From the NCBI RefSeq assembly GCF_013760955.1, contig NZ_JACDUL010000003.1, positions 1 through 64,000 of the forward strand: a stretch of DNA of 64,000 nucleotides, given 5' to 3'. Below, piece after piece: positions 16,581 through 24,251 of this stretch. The translations under genes were made by a program, and so were the position numbers. A model generated the notes under the pieces. It was not told the DNA's origin. It did not search any database and was given only the letters and a program-made list of their open reading frames with translations. Every line of letters begins with the position of its first letter. Within the stretch, counting starts at the first letter, position 1. The stretch comes from Methanococcus maripaludis (GTDB lineage: Archaea > AGJL01 > Methanococci > Methanococcales > Methanococcaceae).

Positions 16581-16853
16581 ATGAAATCTGATGAACAGAT
16601 GTTTAGGGAACTACAAAAAATAACCATTTCATTTGGAGTGCTGTTTATCGCAATAACTGCATATCTTGAAGTAACAAAAAATTGGGATTCTATGTTACTT
16701 GTACTCCCGACATCGGGATTTTTATTGATAATTGCAGGGTTACATAAACAAATCCATGAAAATGATGACTTTAAAAAATACTTTCTAATTGGAATAACTC
16801 TTTTAATAATCGGAGTTGCCATCTTATTCATTTTACTTTTATATCTTGCTTAA
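16581..16853 (+). CDS. Small two-to-three-helix membrane protein
   Basis: A 90-residue protein with hydrophobic stretches at about 16-30 (FGVLFIAITAYLEV), 37-52 (MLLVLPTSGFLLIIAGL) and 68-88 (LIGITLLIIGVAILFILLLY). I do not recognise a family. A good ribosome site (GGTGA) lies before ATG. It begins 41 bases after the M50 protease and may share its transcript; a partner or substrate role is possible but unproven. Confidence 0.7.
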   Translation: MKSDEQMFRELQKITISFGVLFIAITAYLEVTKNWDSMLLVLPTSGFLLIIAGLHKQIHENDDFKKYFLIGITLLIIGVAILFILLLYLA

Positions 16854-16961
16854 ATACTAAATTTACCTTTTTTAACGTTTTTTACCCTATATTTCGTTTA
16901 TTATATAATTTTAATACATATTCATTTGATAATATATTAAAAAATAGAATTTAACCATATT

Positions 16962-16973
16962 GCACATATGGGG
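16962..16973. promoter_or_regulatory. GCACATATG motif upstream of the NifX/Mrp cluster
   Basis: GCACATATGGGG lies 61 bases before ATG 17034, just upstream of a TATA box (CTATATATAG, about 16979-16988). A perfect palindromic version occurs at 19209-19220 before the next transcription unit of the same cluster. Confidence 0.45.
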
Positions 16974-17033
16974 ATAACTATATATAGAAACCTGCCCCAC
17001 ATTTTACCAATAATATAAAACGAGGAGATAAAA

Positions 17034-17393
17034 ATGAAAATCTGTATTACTAGTACCGGAACTACTTTAGAAAGTACATTCGAACAAAGATTTGGAAGAA
17101 GTCCTTACTTCGTAATTTACGATACTGAATCAAAAGAATTCAATGCAATTGAAAATAAAAACGGTGAATCTGCTCACGGTGCAGGTATTGGATCTGCACA
17201 ATTAATAATCTCACAAAATGTATCTGCAGTAATCAGTGGCAATATGGGCCCAAATGCAAAACAGGTTTTAGATGGCGAAAATATTAAAACTTACAAAGGA
17301 ACAGGAAGCACGGTTCTTGAAAATATCGAGTTATTTGAAAAAAATGAATTATCTGAAATAACAAAGCCTGGACAAGCACACCAAGGCATGTAA
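17034..17393 (+). CDS. NifX/ORP-like dinitrogenase iron-molybdenum cofactor family protein
   Basis: A 119-residue single-domain protein of the NifB/NifX/ORP superfamily (PF02579). The signature is visible: KICITSTGTTLESTFEQRFGRSPYFVIYD, then ESAHGAGIGSAQLI and VSAVISGNMGPNA. In nitrogenase systems these proteins carry metal-sulfur clusters; in sulfate reducers the ORP member holds a Mo-Cu-S cluster. The start has a CGAGGAG ribosome site. It is first in a run with two ferredoxin-type MinD ATPases nine bases downstream. No nif genes are nearby, so a nitrogenase role is unlikely. Confidence 0.88.
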   Translation: MKICITSTGTTLESTFEQRFGRSPYFVIYDTESKEFNAIENKNGESAHGAGIGSAQLIISQNVSAVISGNMGPNAKQVLDGENIKTYKGTGSTVLENIELFEKNELSEITKPGQAHQGM

Positions 17394-17402
17394 GGAAAAA
17401 TT

Positions 17403-18260
17403 ATGAACATTTCAATATTGAGTGGAAAAGGTGGAACTGGAAAAACCACCATATCTACAAATCTAAGCGTTCTTCTGTCTGAAACTCACGAAAAAGTTCA
17501 ATACTTAGATTTCGATGTAGAAGAACCAAACGGATTTATTTTTTTAAAACCAACGATCGGATCTGAAAAAAAAGTTTTTAAAAAAGTTCCGAAAATTGAC
17601 GAAAACCTGTGCAATAACTGCGGTGAATGCAGCAGATTATGTAAATTTAATGCCCTATCAATAACACCAAACAATACAACAGTTTTTGAAAAATTATGCC
17701 ATGACTGCGGACTTTGCTACATTGCATGTCCAGTACAGGCGATTTCAGAAATTTCAAGAGAAATTGGAAAGATAGATTCTGGAAAATCAGAAACAAATCC
17801 AAATCTAAGTGTTTCTAGAGGCGTTTTAAAGATTGGTGAACCTTCAGGAGTTCCAGTCATTTCGGAATTAAAAAAATGCTTGGATGACAAATCACTAAAT
17901 ATACTTGATGCGCCACCGGGAAGCTCTTGTAGTGTATTACACACTGTTGAAGATAGCGATTATTCGATATTAGTTACTGAACCAACTAAATTTGGCCTTC
18001 ATGACTTAAAAATTGCGGTAGAAGTTTTAAGGTACTTAAAAATACCATTCGGTGTTTTGATCAATAAATCTGATGAATTTGATAGTATTATCGAAAACTA
18101 CTGTAAAGCTGAAAAAATCGATATTTTAGGAAAAATTCCATTTTCAAGAAATATTGCAAATAAATATTCAAAAGGAGACATTTTAATCCATGCGGATGCT
18201 GAATTTACAGAAAATTTGCAAAATATTGCCTCTGAACTTGAAAAGAGGTTGATATTATGA
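17403..18260 (+). CDS. MinD/Mrp-superfamily ATPase with inserted ferredoxin domain (first)
   Basis: A 285-residue P-loop ATPase of COG1149 type. Walker A is LSGKGGTGKTTIS at the N-terminus. Two 4Fe-4S motifs are inserted at about residues 63-105: CNNCGECSRLCKF and CHDCGLCYIACP. The C-terminal half returns to the MinD fold (LNILDAPPGSSCSVLH). It probably delivers electrons or assembles a cluster on a partner with ATP. The next paralogue overlaps it by four bases (ATGA type), so the two are translationally coupled and likely form a heterodimer. In bacterial ORP loci the same pair is found beside the NifX-like protein. Confidence 0.93.
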   Translation: MNISILSGKGGTGKTTISTNLSVLLSETHEKVQYLDFDVEEPNGFIFLKPTIGSEKKVFKKVPKIDENLCNNCGECSRLCKFNALSITPNNTTVFEKLCHDCGLCYIACPVQAISEISREIGKIDSGKSETNPNLSVSRGVLKIGEPSGVPVISELKKCLDDKSLNILDAPPGSSCSVLHTVEDSDYSILVTEPTKFGLHDLKIAVEVLRYLKIPFGVLINKSDEFDSIIENYCKAEKIDILGKIPFSRNIANKYSKGDILIHADAEFTENLQNIASELEKRLIL

Positions 18261-19105
18261 AACAGATTGTCATAATAAGTGGAAAAGGCGGAACTGGAAA
18301 AACCACGATATCTTCTTCATTTTCAGAACTACTGGATAAAAAAAATATTGCTGACTGCGATGTTGAAGCCCCTAACTTGCATTTAATGTTTGAAAATGAA
18401 ATTATTAAAACTAAAGAATACATCGGATCCCAAACTGCGATCATTGACTCCGATAAATGTATCAAATGTGAAAAATGTTTAGAATGTCGATTTGGTGCAA
18501 TAACTTCTGAAATAAAAGTAAACCCCTTAAAATGCGAAGGTTGTGGTTTATGCAAATATGTCTGCCCTGTTGATGCTGTAACTATGGTAGACAACATTAC
18601 TGGCCACATTTATTCTTCCAAAATCAAAGATGGGTATTTATCTTACGCAAAACTGAATATCGGAGCAGAAGGCGCTGGAAAAGTTGTAACGGAAGTTAGA
18701 AAAAATTCCCTTGAAAATCAAGGTTTTGAAAATTTACTGATTGATGGATCCCCTGGAATAGGCTGTGTTGTGATTGCGTCACTTGCAGGCTGTGATTATG
18801 CAGTGGTTGTAACTGAACCAACACAATCAGGATTAGATGATTTAAGCCGTGTTTTAGAACTTACCAAATTTTTTGATATCGAAAGCTATGTTATAATTAA
18901 TAAATATGACATTAATGAAGAAAAAACTTCCGAAATAATTGATTACTGTAAAAAGGCAGGCTTTGATATCTTGGGAAAAGTTCCATTTGATAGTACAGTA
19001 AATAAATCCATTCAAAACGGAATTCCAATTGTAAATTATGAAGATAGCATTGCAGGGGCCGAAATTAAAAAAATATGGAATGATTTTTACGAAAAAATCA
19101 AATAA
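18257..19105 (+). CDS. MinD/Mrp-superfamily ATPase with inserted ferredoxin domain (second)
   Basis: A 282-residue paralogue of the preceding ATPase. Walker A is ISGKGGTGKTTISS; the inserted ferredoxin part reads CIKCEKCLECRFGA and CEGCGLCKYVCPVDA. The switch-like segment LLIDGSPGIGCVVIAS follows. The first 4Fe-4S motif is unusual at its fourth Cys (C-x2-C-x2-C-x2-C). It shares a transcript with the first ATPase and the NifX-like gene. The pair is probably obligate; the product or target cluster is not known. Confidence 0.93.
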   Translation: MKQIVIISGKGGTGKTTISSSFSELLDKKNIADCDVEAPNLHLMFENEIIKTKEYIGSQTAIIDSDKCIKCEKCLECRFGAITSEIKVNPLKCEGCGLCKYVCPVDAVTMVDNITGHIYSSKIKDGYLSYAKLNIGAEGAGKVVTEVRKNSLENQGFENLLIDGSPGIGCVVIASLAGCDYAVVVTEPTQSGLDDLSRVLELTKFFDIESYVIINKYDINEEKTSEIIDYCKKAGFDILGKVPFDSTVNKSIQNGIPIVNYEDSIAGAEIKKIWNDFYEKIK

Positions 19106-19208
19106 TTACTTTTTTTACAGCTATTAACTAACCGATATTAATCTAAAAAAACCTGTAATTTCAAAAAAAGGTAGTATTATATACTTGTTTTTCAATATAA
19201 TGAAATAT

Positions 19209-19220
19209 GCACATATGTGC
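19209..19220. promoter_or_regulatory. Perfect palindrome GCACATATGTGC
   Basis: A 12-base perfect palindrome lies about 27-30 bases after a TATA-like TATTATATA (about 19174-19182), hence at the expected transcription start of the small Gly/Arg-rich gene. Nine to ten bases of it recur at 16962-16973 before the first gene of the cluster. A common repressor for both units is inferred. Confidence 0.5.
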
Positions 19221-19252
19221 GAAAATAAGTATTATAAAATAAGGTGAGTTAT

Positions 19253-19537
19253 ATGGATTACAGACTACACAGAAACTGCATATGCAGAAAATTATTTAAC
19301 ACAACTGAATACCTCGGGCTTGGAATCAGAAGGTTCTTTAGAATGGGATTAACTAACGAAGAAATTAAAAATGTCATTAAAAGAGAAACAGGTAAAGATA
19401 TATCTGATGAAGAAGTAAATAGATTATCAAAAGAAATCTCTGAAGAAGAAGTTATCGATGCTCGTGGAAGAAGAACCTTTTACGGTGCGGGCAGAGGCGG
19501 TAGAATGGGAAGAGGAATGGGCAGAGGGAGATTTTAA
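19253..19537 (+). CDS. Small Gly/Arg-rich protein of the NifX/Mrp cluster
   Basis: A 94-residue protein, family not recognised. The N-terminus holds two Cys (RNCICRKLF), the middle is a charged helical segment (TNEEIKNVIKRETGKDISDEEVNRLSKE is split by turns), and the C-terminus is rich in Gly, Arg and Met (GAGRGGRMGRGMGRGRF). Similar small Gly/Met-rich proteins accompany ORP-type loci in bacteria. GGTGA five bases before ATG 19253 fixes the start; the in-frame GTG at 19244 is part of that ribosome site. It has its own promoter with a palindromic operator. Confidence 0.7.
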   Translation: MDYRLHRNCICRKLFNTTEYLGLGIRRFFRMGLTNEEIKNVIKRETGKDISDEEVNRLSKEISEEEVIDARGRRTFYGAGRGGRMGRGMGRGRF

Positions 19538-19567
19538 ACATAACTAATTAAACAATAAGGCGATAAT

Positions 19568-19921
19568 TTGAAAATAGCAATCCCAGCACTTGATGAAAAA
19601 ACAGTTTCTTCACATTTTGGAAAAACTCCATTTTTTATGATTTTTGAAATAAACGAAAATAAAGAAATAATCGGTTCAAAAAAAGTTGGAAACTCCCCAT
19701 GTCACGGGGCTGCTCACGAAGAAGGTCACGGAGGACAAGGTCCGGGAACTACAGTTCAAACATTACTTTCTGAAGGAGTTAATGCAGTGGTTTTCGTAAA
19801 TATGGGTCAAAGAAGCGTAAATGCTTTAGCCAGCGTTGTTGAACTATACCAAACCTCTCTGGAAGATGTTGAAGCAGTATTGAAAGAATTTTTGAATGGA
19901 AATTTAGCAAAATTAAACTAA
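19568..19921 (+). CDS. NifX/ORP-like protein with His-rich loop
   Basis: A 117-residue second member of the NifB/NifX superfamily (KIAIPALDEKTVSSHFGKTPFFMIFE, cut here at a turn). It differs from the first by a His/Gly-rich loop: CHGAAHEEGHGGQGPG (around residues 43-58), a likely metal-binding segment with Cys and four His. The start is TTG after AGGCGAT. It follows the Gly/Arg-rich gene by 30 bases and is probably co-transcribed. Together with the first NifX-like protein it may carry or scaffold a metal-sulfur cluster. Confidence 0.88.
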   Translation: MKIAIPALDEKTVSSHFGKTPFFMIFEINENKEIIGSKKVGNSPCHGAAHEEGHGGQGPGTTVQTLLSEGVNAVVFVNMGQRSVNALASVVELYQTSLEDVEAVLKEFLNGNLAKLN

Positions 19922-20055
19922 TTTTAAATTAATTCTCCTTTTTTAATTTTCAAATAAAAAAATGTAAATCTTTTACGATTAATTTATTTTTAATCAAAAT
20001 ATGTTGTTTTGATGGATGGTAAAATATATTTATAGCTTTTTAAAAATATTATTCA

Positions 20056-20071
20056 TGTAGCCCAGGCTACA
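20056..20071. promoter_or_regulatory. Operator-like palindrome before a small gene
   Basis: TGTAGCC and GGCTACA flank two central bases. A TATA-like element (AAATATATTTATAG, about 20022-20035) lies about 25 bases upstream, so the palindrome covers the probable transcription start of the gene at 20150. The two-base centre argues for a protein-binding DNA site rather than an RNA hairpin. Confidence 0.45.
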
Positions 20072-20149
20072 CTGTCTAAAAATAATGAATACATATTCTA
20101 CCAAAATAATAAATGCTAATTAGTGCCGTTACGTAGAAGGGGGGAAACG

Positions 20150-20386
20150 ATGGACCTAATTAACGTTATATGCCATTGGGCAATGTATGAAGATACCATT
20201 GACCTTAAAAAACCACCAAATTGGATTTTGGAACATTTCAACAATACCTATCCTGAAGAAGATCTGGAATTTTCAATGGACTTTTTATGTATTCTTGGAA
20301 AATTTCAAAAATACCCTGAATCAAAAGTTTACGTCCCATTGAAAAATACAAATCAAAACATCGATATTTTCGGGCTTTTAGATTAA
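20150..20386 (+). CDS. Small acidic protein of unknown function
   Basis: A 78-residue protein, family not recognised (starts MDLINVICHWAMYEDTIDL, ends NTNQNIDIFGLLD). It has no membrane segment and no clear DNA-binding motif. A very strong AAGGGGGG ribosome site precedes ATG 20150; the upstream in-frame ATG at 20123 would put that site inside the gene and is rejected. It is a single gene with an operator-like palindrome at its promoter, so it is probably regulated. Coding potential is supported by the ribosome site only. Confidence 0.6.
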   Translation: MDLINVICHWAMYEDTIDLKKPPNWILEHFNNTYPEEDLEFSMDFLCILGKFQKYPESKVYVPLKNTNQNIDIFGLLD

Positions 20387-20481
20387 ACTGAAAATATTTT
20401 GAAAACATCATCAGTGTTAAAATTAATGTTAAAAAAGAGAATTAAATGACGTTAAAAGAGTTTAAGTTAAGTCAAAAAGAA

Positions 20482-20685
20482 TTATTCTTCACTTTCTGTT
20501 TTTTCATTCTTTTTGTATTCCATGTATCCGCATTTTCCACATGCAAATCTGTTTAAGTGTTCAGCCATGAATACGCCTGCACCACATTTTGGGCATGCTT
20601 TTTTCAATCTTTCTACAGCGTTTCCTTCAACTTTGTAGTAATCTGATTTTTTTGTTGTGGTTTTTGCACCTTTTTTAGCTGCCAT
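20482..20685 (-). CDS. rps27ae: 30S ribosomal protein S27ae
   Basis: A 67-residue small-subunit protein. Residues 1-20 are a Lys/Thr-rich tail; the zinc finger uses CPKCGAG and CGKCGYME (Cys4). Length and motif match archaeal S27ae, which has no ubiquitin fusion as in eukaryotes. It is last in the rpoE'-spt4-dpcK-rps24e-rps27ae operon, one base after rps24e. Confidence 0.96.
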   Translation of the reverse strand: MAAKKGAKTTTKKSDYYKVEGNAVERLKKACPKCGAGVFMAEHLNRFACGKCGYMEYKKNEKTESEE

Positions 20686-20686
20686 A

Positions 20687-21001
20687 TTATTCCTCCGCTA
20701 CTTCAGCTTCTGCTTCTTCTTCAATTTTGTTTTTTTCTAAAACGGATTTTGTTTCGATTGTTGCCATTGCTTTTTCATCGTTGTAGATTTTTGCGTAACC
20801 TTCTGCTTCCAATTTACCAAAAATCTGATCTAATGTGTCAACTACGAGAACTTTTTTGTCTGCGTTTAAAACTGCAACAAGTTTCATTTTTACGTCTTTG
20901 ATTGAAGGGGTAGCTGCATCAAAGGATACTGTGAATTTTATTTCCCTTCTGTATAATAATGGGTTATTTTTGTCTGAGATAATGCTTATATCCATATCCA
21001 T
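20687..21001 (-). CDS. rps24e: 30S ribosomal protein S24e
   Basis: A 104-residue protein with the S24e start ([21 protein letters not shown] is the region, residues 3-23) and [15 protein letters not shown] further on; an acidic tail ([11 protein letters not shown]) ends it. The family binds 16S rRNA in the small subunit. It lies directly against dpcK (the next base) and rps27ae, in the conserved archaeal operon. Confidence 0.95.
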   Translation of the reverse strand: MDMDISIISDKNNPLLYRREIKFTVSFDAATPSIKDVKMKLVAVLNADKKVLVVDTLDQIFGKLEAEGYAKIYNDEKAMATIETKSVLEKNKIEEEAEAEVAEE

Positions 21002-21478
21002 TCACCTTTCTTCCATGTCTTTTAGAAGTTTTTCAATTTTCTGTTTCAGTTCGTCTGTGATTTTTAACAGTACCATGCCTTCGTCAGGCTGTCCGTAAAT
21101 GACTGAGGTATCCTCGGGGAAGTACTTTATTACAGGTATTGTAAGTAAGTCTTCTTCACCCTTAATGATTAAAGCCATATCTCTATCATGTATGGTGGAA
21201 AGGTATTTAATCCTTTCTATGGCTTCATCAGAAATGCACCCCTGAGGATTTTCAACCTCAAAAATTGTTTTAAATTTGTGAGGAATGTTAACAGGAATAT
21301 TTCTTTTAGTTTTAAAGTCCAAAATTGATAAGTTTGGTATTATACCATTCGATAAAAGGTGTTTTGTAGTAACATCACCAATAGAAACGACCTTTCCATC
21401 TATACTGGGAAGTTCCTTATATACTTTTCCGAAAGGTTTTTTCAATTCGCGCGCTACTTCGTCGGTTAATAAATACAT
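21002..21478 (-). CDS. GTP-dependent dephospho-CoA kinase (DUF359 family)
   Basis: A 158-residue protein of the archaeal DUF359 family, shown in Thermococcus to phosphorylate dephospho-CoA with GTP, the last step of CoA synthesis. Key parts: [22 protein letters not shown], split before [24 protein letters not shown], then [14 protein letters not shown] and [25 protein letters not shown]. The Asp-rich substrate-site motifs (GDVTT, DFKTKR, GEEDL) are present. The ORF extends to 21487, but ATG 21478 gives the usual start. Methanogens lack bacterial CoaE, fitting this role. Confidence 0.9.
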   Translation of the reverse strand: MYLLTDEVARELKKPFGKVYKELPSIDGKVVSIGDVTTKHLLSNGIIPNLSILDFKTKRNIPVNIPHKFKTIFEVENPQGCISDEAIERIKYLSTIHDRDMALIIKGEEDLLTIPVIKYFPEDTSVIYGQPDEGMVLLKITDELKQKIEKLLKDMEER

Positions 21479-21509
21479 AAAGGTCACTATAACAAAAATT
21501 AAAATTAAG

Positions 21510-21686
21510 TTATTTAACGCTCAATGCATATTTTCCTTTTATGTCAATTCCTGCTTTTTTTGCAACTTCTGAGTTGTGAGGATCGAGTACAATCAATAAA
21601 CCTCTAACGTTATCCGAAGTATCAAATCCACAAATTGGGCAAGTATCTTCTCTTGTGATGTATTTGCATCTTAAACATGCATTCAT
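21510..21686 (-). CDS. spt4: Transcription elongation factor Spt4 (RNA polymerase subunit E'')
   Basis: A 58-residue zinc protein, too short for most length cut-offs. Translation gives [20 protein letters not shown] at the N-terminus, i.e. two CxxC zinc pairs, then [20 protein letters not shown], the Spt4 core, ending IKGKYALSV. It partners Spt5 to keep RNA polymerase processive. It lies between rpoE' and the dephospho-CoA kinase gene, the usual archaeal order. A GAGGTGAAT ribosome-type sequence lies upstream. Confidence 0.95.
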   Translation of the reverse strand: MNACLRCKYITREDTCPICGFDTSDNVRGLLIVLDPHNSEVAKKAGIDIKGKYALSVK

Positions 21687-21723
21687 TTAAATTCACCTCA
21701 AATAAAATTAAAAAGCGAAAAAA

Positions 21724-22287
21724 TTAATTTTCTTCACTTACTGTTTCATTTTCCTCTTCGAGCCACTCGAGTCTTCCAAGACCGTTCTGTCTCATTGTTA
21801 AAGCTATTTTGCTGCCCCTTTTCTTCTCTTCCCTCAAACTTACTGCAACAATTCTAGCTCTTACTTTATCGCCTTTTTCTAAAACTTTGCCTGTTTCTTT
21901 TCCAATAATTGCTTCTCTTTTTGGGTCAAAGCTTACAAAGTCATCCATAATTTGTGAGATGTGGATTAAACCATCAAGAGGGCCAAGTCTTACAAAAGCA
22001 CCGAACTCAACAACATCGACGATTTCCCCATCAACTACTTCTTGAAGTTCTGGAACGTATGTGAGCACATTAAATTCTGTTTCGTGGTATGCTGCACCGT
22101 CTCCGTAAATTATGCTTCCTTCGCTTACGTTATCCACATCAACAATCGAAAGGATAAATCCGACGTCCTTATCAAGAATTCCTTCGTATTTTTCCATTAA
22201 AACTCTTTTTACGTTTTCGCTTAAAGGGTTTCCAAACATTTTAGGGGGAATTCTTACGGTATCAGAAATTTTTAAAATTTTATACAA
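21724..22287 (-). CDS. rpoE1: DNA-directed RNA polymerase subunit E' (Rpo7)
   Basis: A 187-residue homologue of eukaryotic Rpb7. The N-terminal SHS2-like part (MYKILKISDTVRIPPKMFG) docks to the polymerase core; the C-terminal S1 domain reads GEIVDVVEFGAFVRLGPLDGLIH. With Rpo4 it forms the stalk that binds nascent RNA. The last 15 residues are acidic. It is the first gene of the ribosomal/spt4 operon; the promoter lies in the 155-base gap before it. Confidence 0.96.
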   Translation of the reverse strand: MYKILKISDTVRIPPKMFGNPLSENVKRVLMEKYEGILDKDVGFILSIVDVDNVSEGSIIYGDGAAYHETEFNVLTYVPELQEVVDGEIVDVVEFGAFVRLGPLDGLIHISQIMDDFVSFDPKREAIIGKETGKVLEKGDKVRARIVAVSLREEKKRGSKIALTMRQNGLGRLEWLEEENETVSEEN

Positions 22288-22442
22288 ATAACCACCTCAG
22301 TAGCAAATTAAACTTTTAAAACAGTTGAGATAACGAAATATTTTAAAATAATAAAACAGTTTCACTATATATATTCTCGTTTTTGATATATAAATTCTAC
22401 GTACGATTTTTATAGTTCTTAAAAATTAATTAAATATAAAAA

Positions 22443-23357
22443 TTATTTCTGGGCAATTCCGATGATATCTGACATTTTTAAATCTTTTTTCAGGAGATAT
22501 TCTTCAATTTCTTCATTTATTTTTTGGAATATATCATATCCTCGGTAGTAAACTCCAGTTCCAACCTGAACTGCAGAAGCTCCTGCCATCATGAATTCTA
22601 TTGCATCAGCTCCGGTCGTAACTCCACCAACCCCAATTACGGGAACATCTACTGCTGAAAAAATATCATAAACATTTTTAACTGCGATAGGTTTTATCGC
22701 TTTTCCGCTCATTCCACCAACTTTATTTCCAAGTATTGGAACGCCTGATTCGATATCGATTACCATTCCTGGACCAAGCGTGTTTATTGCAACAATTCCA
22801 TCAGCCCCGGCATTTACAACTGCATTTGCAATTTCTTTTATATCAGTTACATTTGGAGTTAATTTTGCAATTACTGGAATGTCTGAAACATCTTTTACGG
22901 CAGATACCACGTTTTTACAAAGGCAGGGATCCTGACCAATTGATGAGCCGTATCCCCCGCCTGCATGGGGACATGAAATGTTTAGTTCCAAAACATCTAC
23001 ATGTGGTACAATTATTTCAGCAGCTTTTTGAAATTCAACATCGTTTTTACCGTAAATTGAACCGATGATTTTAACGTCCATTCTTTTCATTTCTTCTTTT
23101 ATTCGCCCAATTTCTTCGACATATTCCTCTGCACCAGGATTTGGAAGTCCCATTGCATTTAAAAAGCCACCTTCAACTTCAACCATTGTTGGATTGTTGT
23201 GTCCAGGTTTCTTTTCAATTCCAACTGATTTGGTACATACTGCCCCTGCACCGTTTTTCGCCATCCTTTTTAATGCACTTCCAGTTTCTCCCATGACGCC
23301 TGCCGCAAGAAATACTGGATTTTTAAATTCAATATCCCAAAGTTTAGTTTTTAGCAT
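22443..23357 (-). CDS. pyrD: Dihydroorotate dehydrogenase, catalytic subunit (class 1B)
   Basis: A 304-residue TIM-barrel flavoprotein that oxidises dihydroorotate to orotate in pyrimidine synthesis. Typical motifs: NPVFLAAGVMGETG, then ELNISCPHAGGGYG with the catalytic Cys of class 1 enzymes, IPVIAKLTPNVTD, and GVPILGNKVGGMSGKAIKP, GVGGVTTGADAIEFMMAGA for FMN phosphate binding. Class 1B uses a PyrK iron-sulfur partner, whose gene is not in the window. It stands alone, divergent to the next gene. Confidence 0.96.
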   Translation of the reverse strand: MLKTKLWDIEFKNPVFLAAGVMGETGSALKRMAKNGAGAVCTKSVGIEKKPGHNNPTMVEVEGGFLNAMGLPNPGAEEYVEEIGRIKEEMKRMDVKIIGSIYGKNDVEFQKAAEIIVPHVDVLELNISCPHAGGGYGSSIGQDPCLCKNVVSAVKDVSDIPVIAKLTPNVTDIKEIANAVVNAGADGIVAINTLGPGMVIDIESGVPILGNKVGGMSGKAIKPIAVKNVYDIFSAVDVPVIGVGGVTTGADAIEFMMAGASAVQVGTGVYYRGYDIFQKINEEIEEYLLKKDLKMSDIIGIAQK

Positions 23358-23447
23358 CTGAAATCTCCCGATATTTTTGAATATATTTTATAAGAAGACA
23401 TATAAAAAACTAAAGAATGAGATAATCATGTTATCGCGGTAGATATT

Positions 23448-24245
23448 ATGGAAAATTTAATTGAAAATCTTATTATTGAGTTTGTGAAAAATTATGCAAA
23501 AGAACAGAATACAAAAACAAAATGGTTGACCCCAATTGTTGGATTTGCAGATTCTAACGACCCAGAATTTTTAGAATTAAAAGAAATAATTTCGGAAAAA
23601 CACCTAACTCCTAAAGAAGTATTGAGTGAATCAAAAAGTGTAATATGCTACTTTTTACCTTTTTCAAAAGAAATTAACCTTGGAAATGTAAAACCTGGCC
23701 TCGCATCTGAGACTTGGGCAATTTCTTATGTAGAAACAAACAAAATGATAGAAAAACTAAACGACTATCTCTCTGAAAAACTGGGTGAAATGAATTATAT
23801 CTGCTCAAAAATTCCCCCGACACACAATTTCGATAAAGAAAAGCTGATAAGCAACTGGTCACACAGGCACGTTGCAAAAATTGCAGGGCTTGGTACTTTT
23901 GGACTAAACAACATGTTAATTACAGAAAAAGGATGTAACGGTCGATTCGGAAGTTTAATTACATCTGCAAAATTAAAACCTAGTGAAAAACCAAATTATG
24001 AATACTGTTTGTATAAGTATAATGGTTCTTGTAAACTTTGCATTGAAAAATGTGAAAAACAAGCTTTAAAAATAAATGAATTTAACCGAAAGGAATGTTA
24101 TAAAGTATGTTTAACAAATGAAAAAGTTTATGAAAAATATGGGGTTGCAGATGTTTGTGGAAAATGTTTATGTGCAGTTCCGTGTTCTTTTACAAATCCA
24201 TCAAAAAACTTAAACGATAAATTAAAAGATAAAAATAAAGAATAA
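23448..24245 (+). CDS. QueG-like iron-sulfur protein (4Fe-4S double cluster)
   Basis: A 265-residue protein resembling epoxyqueuosine reductase without its C-terminal HEAT region. The core contains HRHVAKIAGLGTFGLNNMLIT, cut here, with RFGSLITSAKL next, as in QueG around its cobalamin site. Two 4Fe-4S clusters are indicated by CKLCIEKCEKQALKI and CGKCLCAVPCS plus nearby Cys. Archaea usually make archaeosine rather than queuosine, so the substrate probably differs; a corrinoid-dependent reduction or dehalogenation is conceivable. It is a single gene divergent to pyrD. Confidence 0.8.
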   Translation: MENLIENLIIEFVKNYAKEQNTKTKWLTPIVGFADSNDPEFLELKEIISEKHLTPKEVLSESKSVICYFLPFSKEINLGNVKPGLASETWAISYVETNKMIEKLNDYLSEKLGEMNYICSKIPPTHNFDKEKLISNWSHRHVAKIAGLGTFGLNNMLITEKGCNGRFGSLITSAKLKPSEKPNYEYCLYKYNGSCKLCIEKCEKQALKINEFNRKECYKVCLTNEKVYEKYGVADVCGKCLCAVPCSFTNPSKNLNDKLKDKNKE

Positions 24246-24251
24246 AAAGAT

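Noticed and set aside
17034-19921. Nitrogen fixation (nif) cluster
   Set aside because: NifX-like proteins are present but no nifH, nifD, nifK, nifE or nifN genes are, and the ATPases are of the ferredoxin-insert MinD type rather than NifH.
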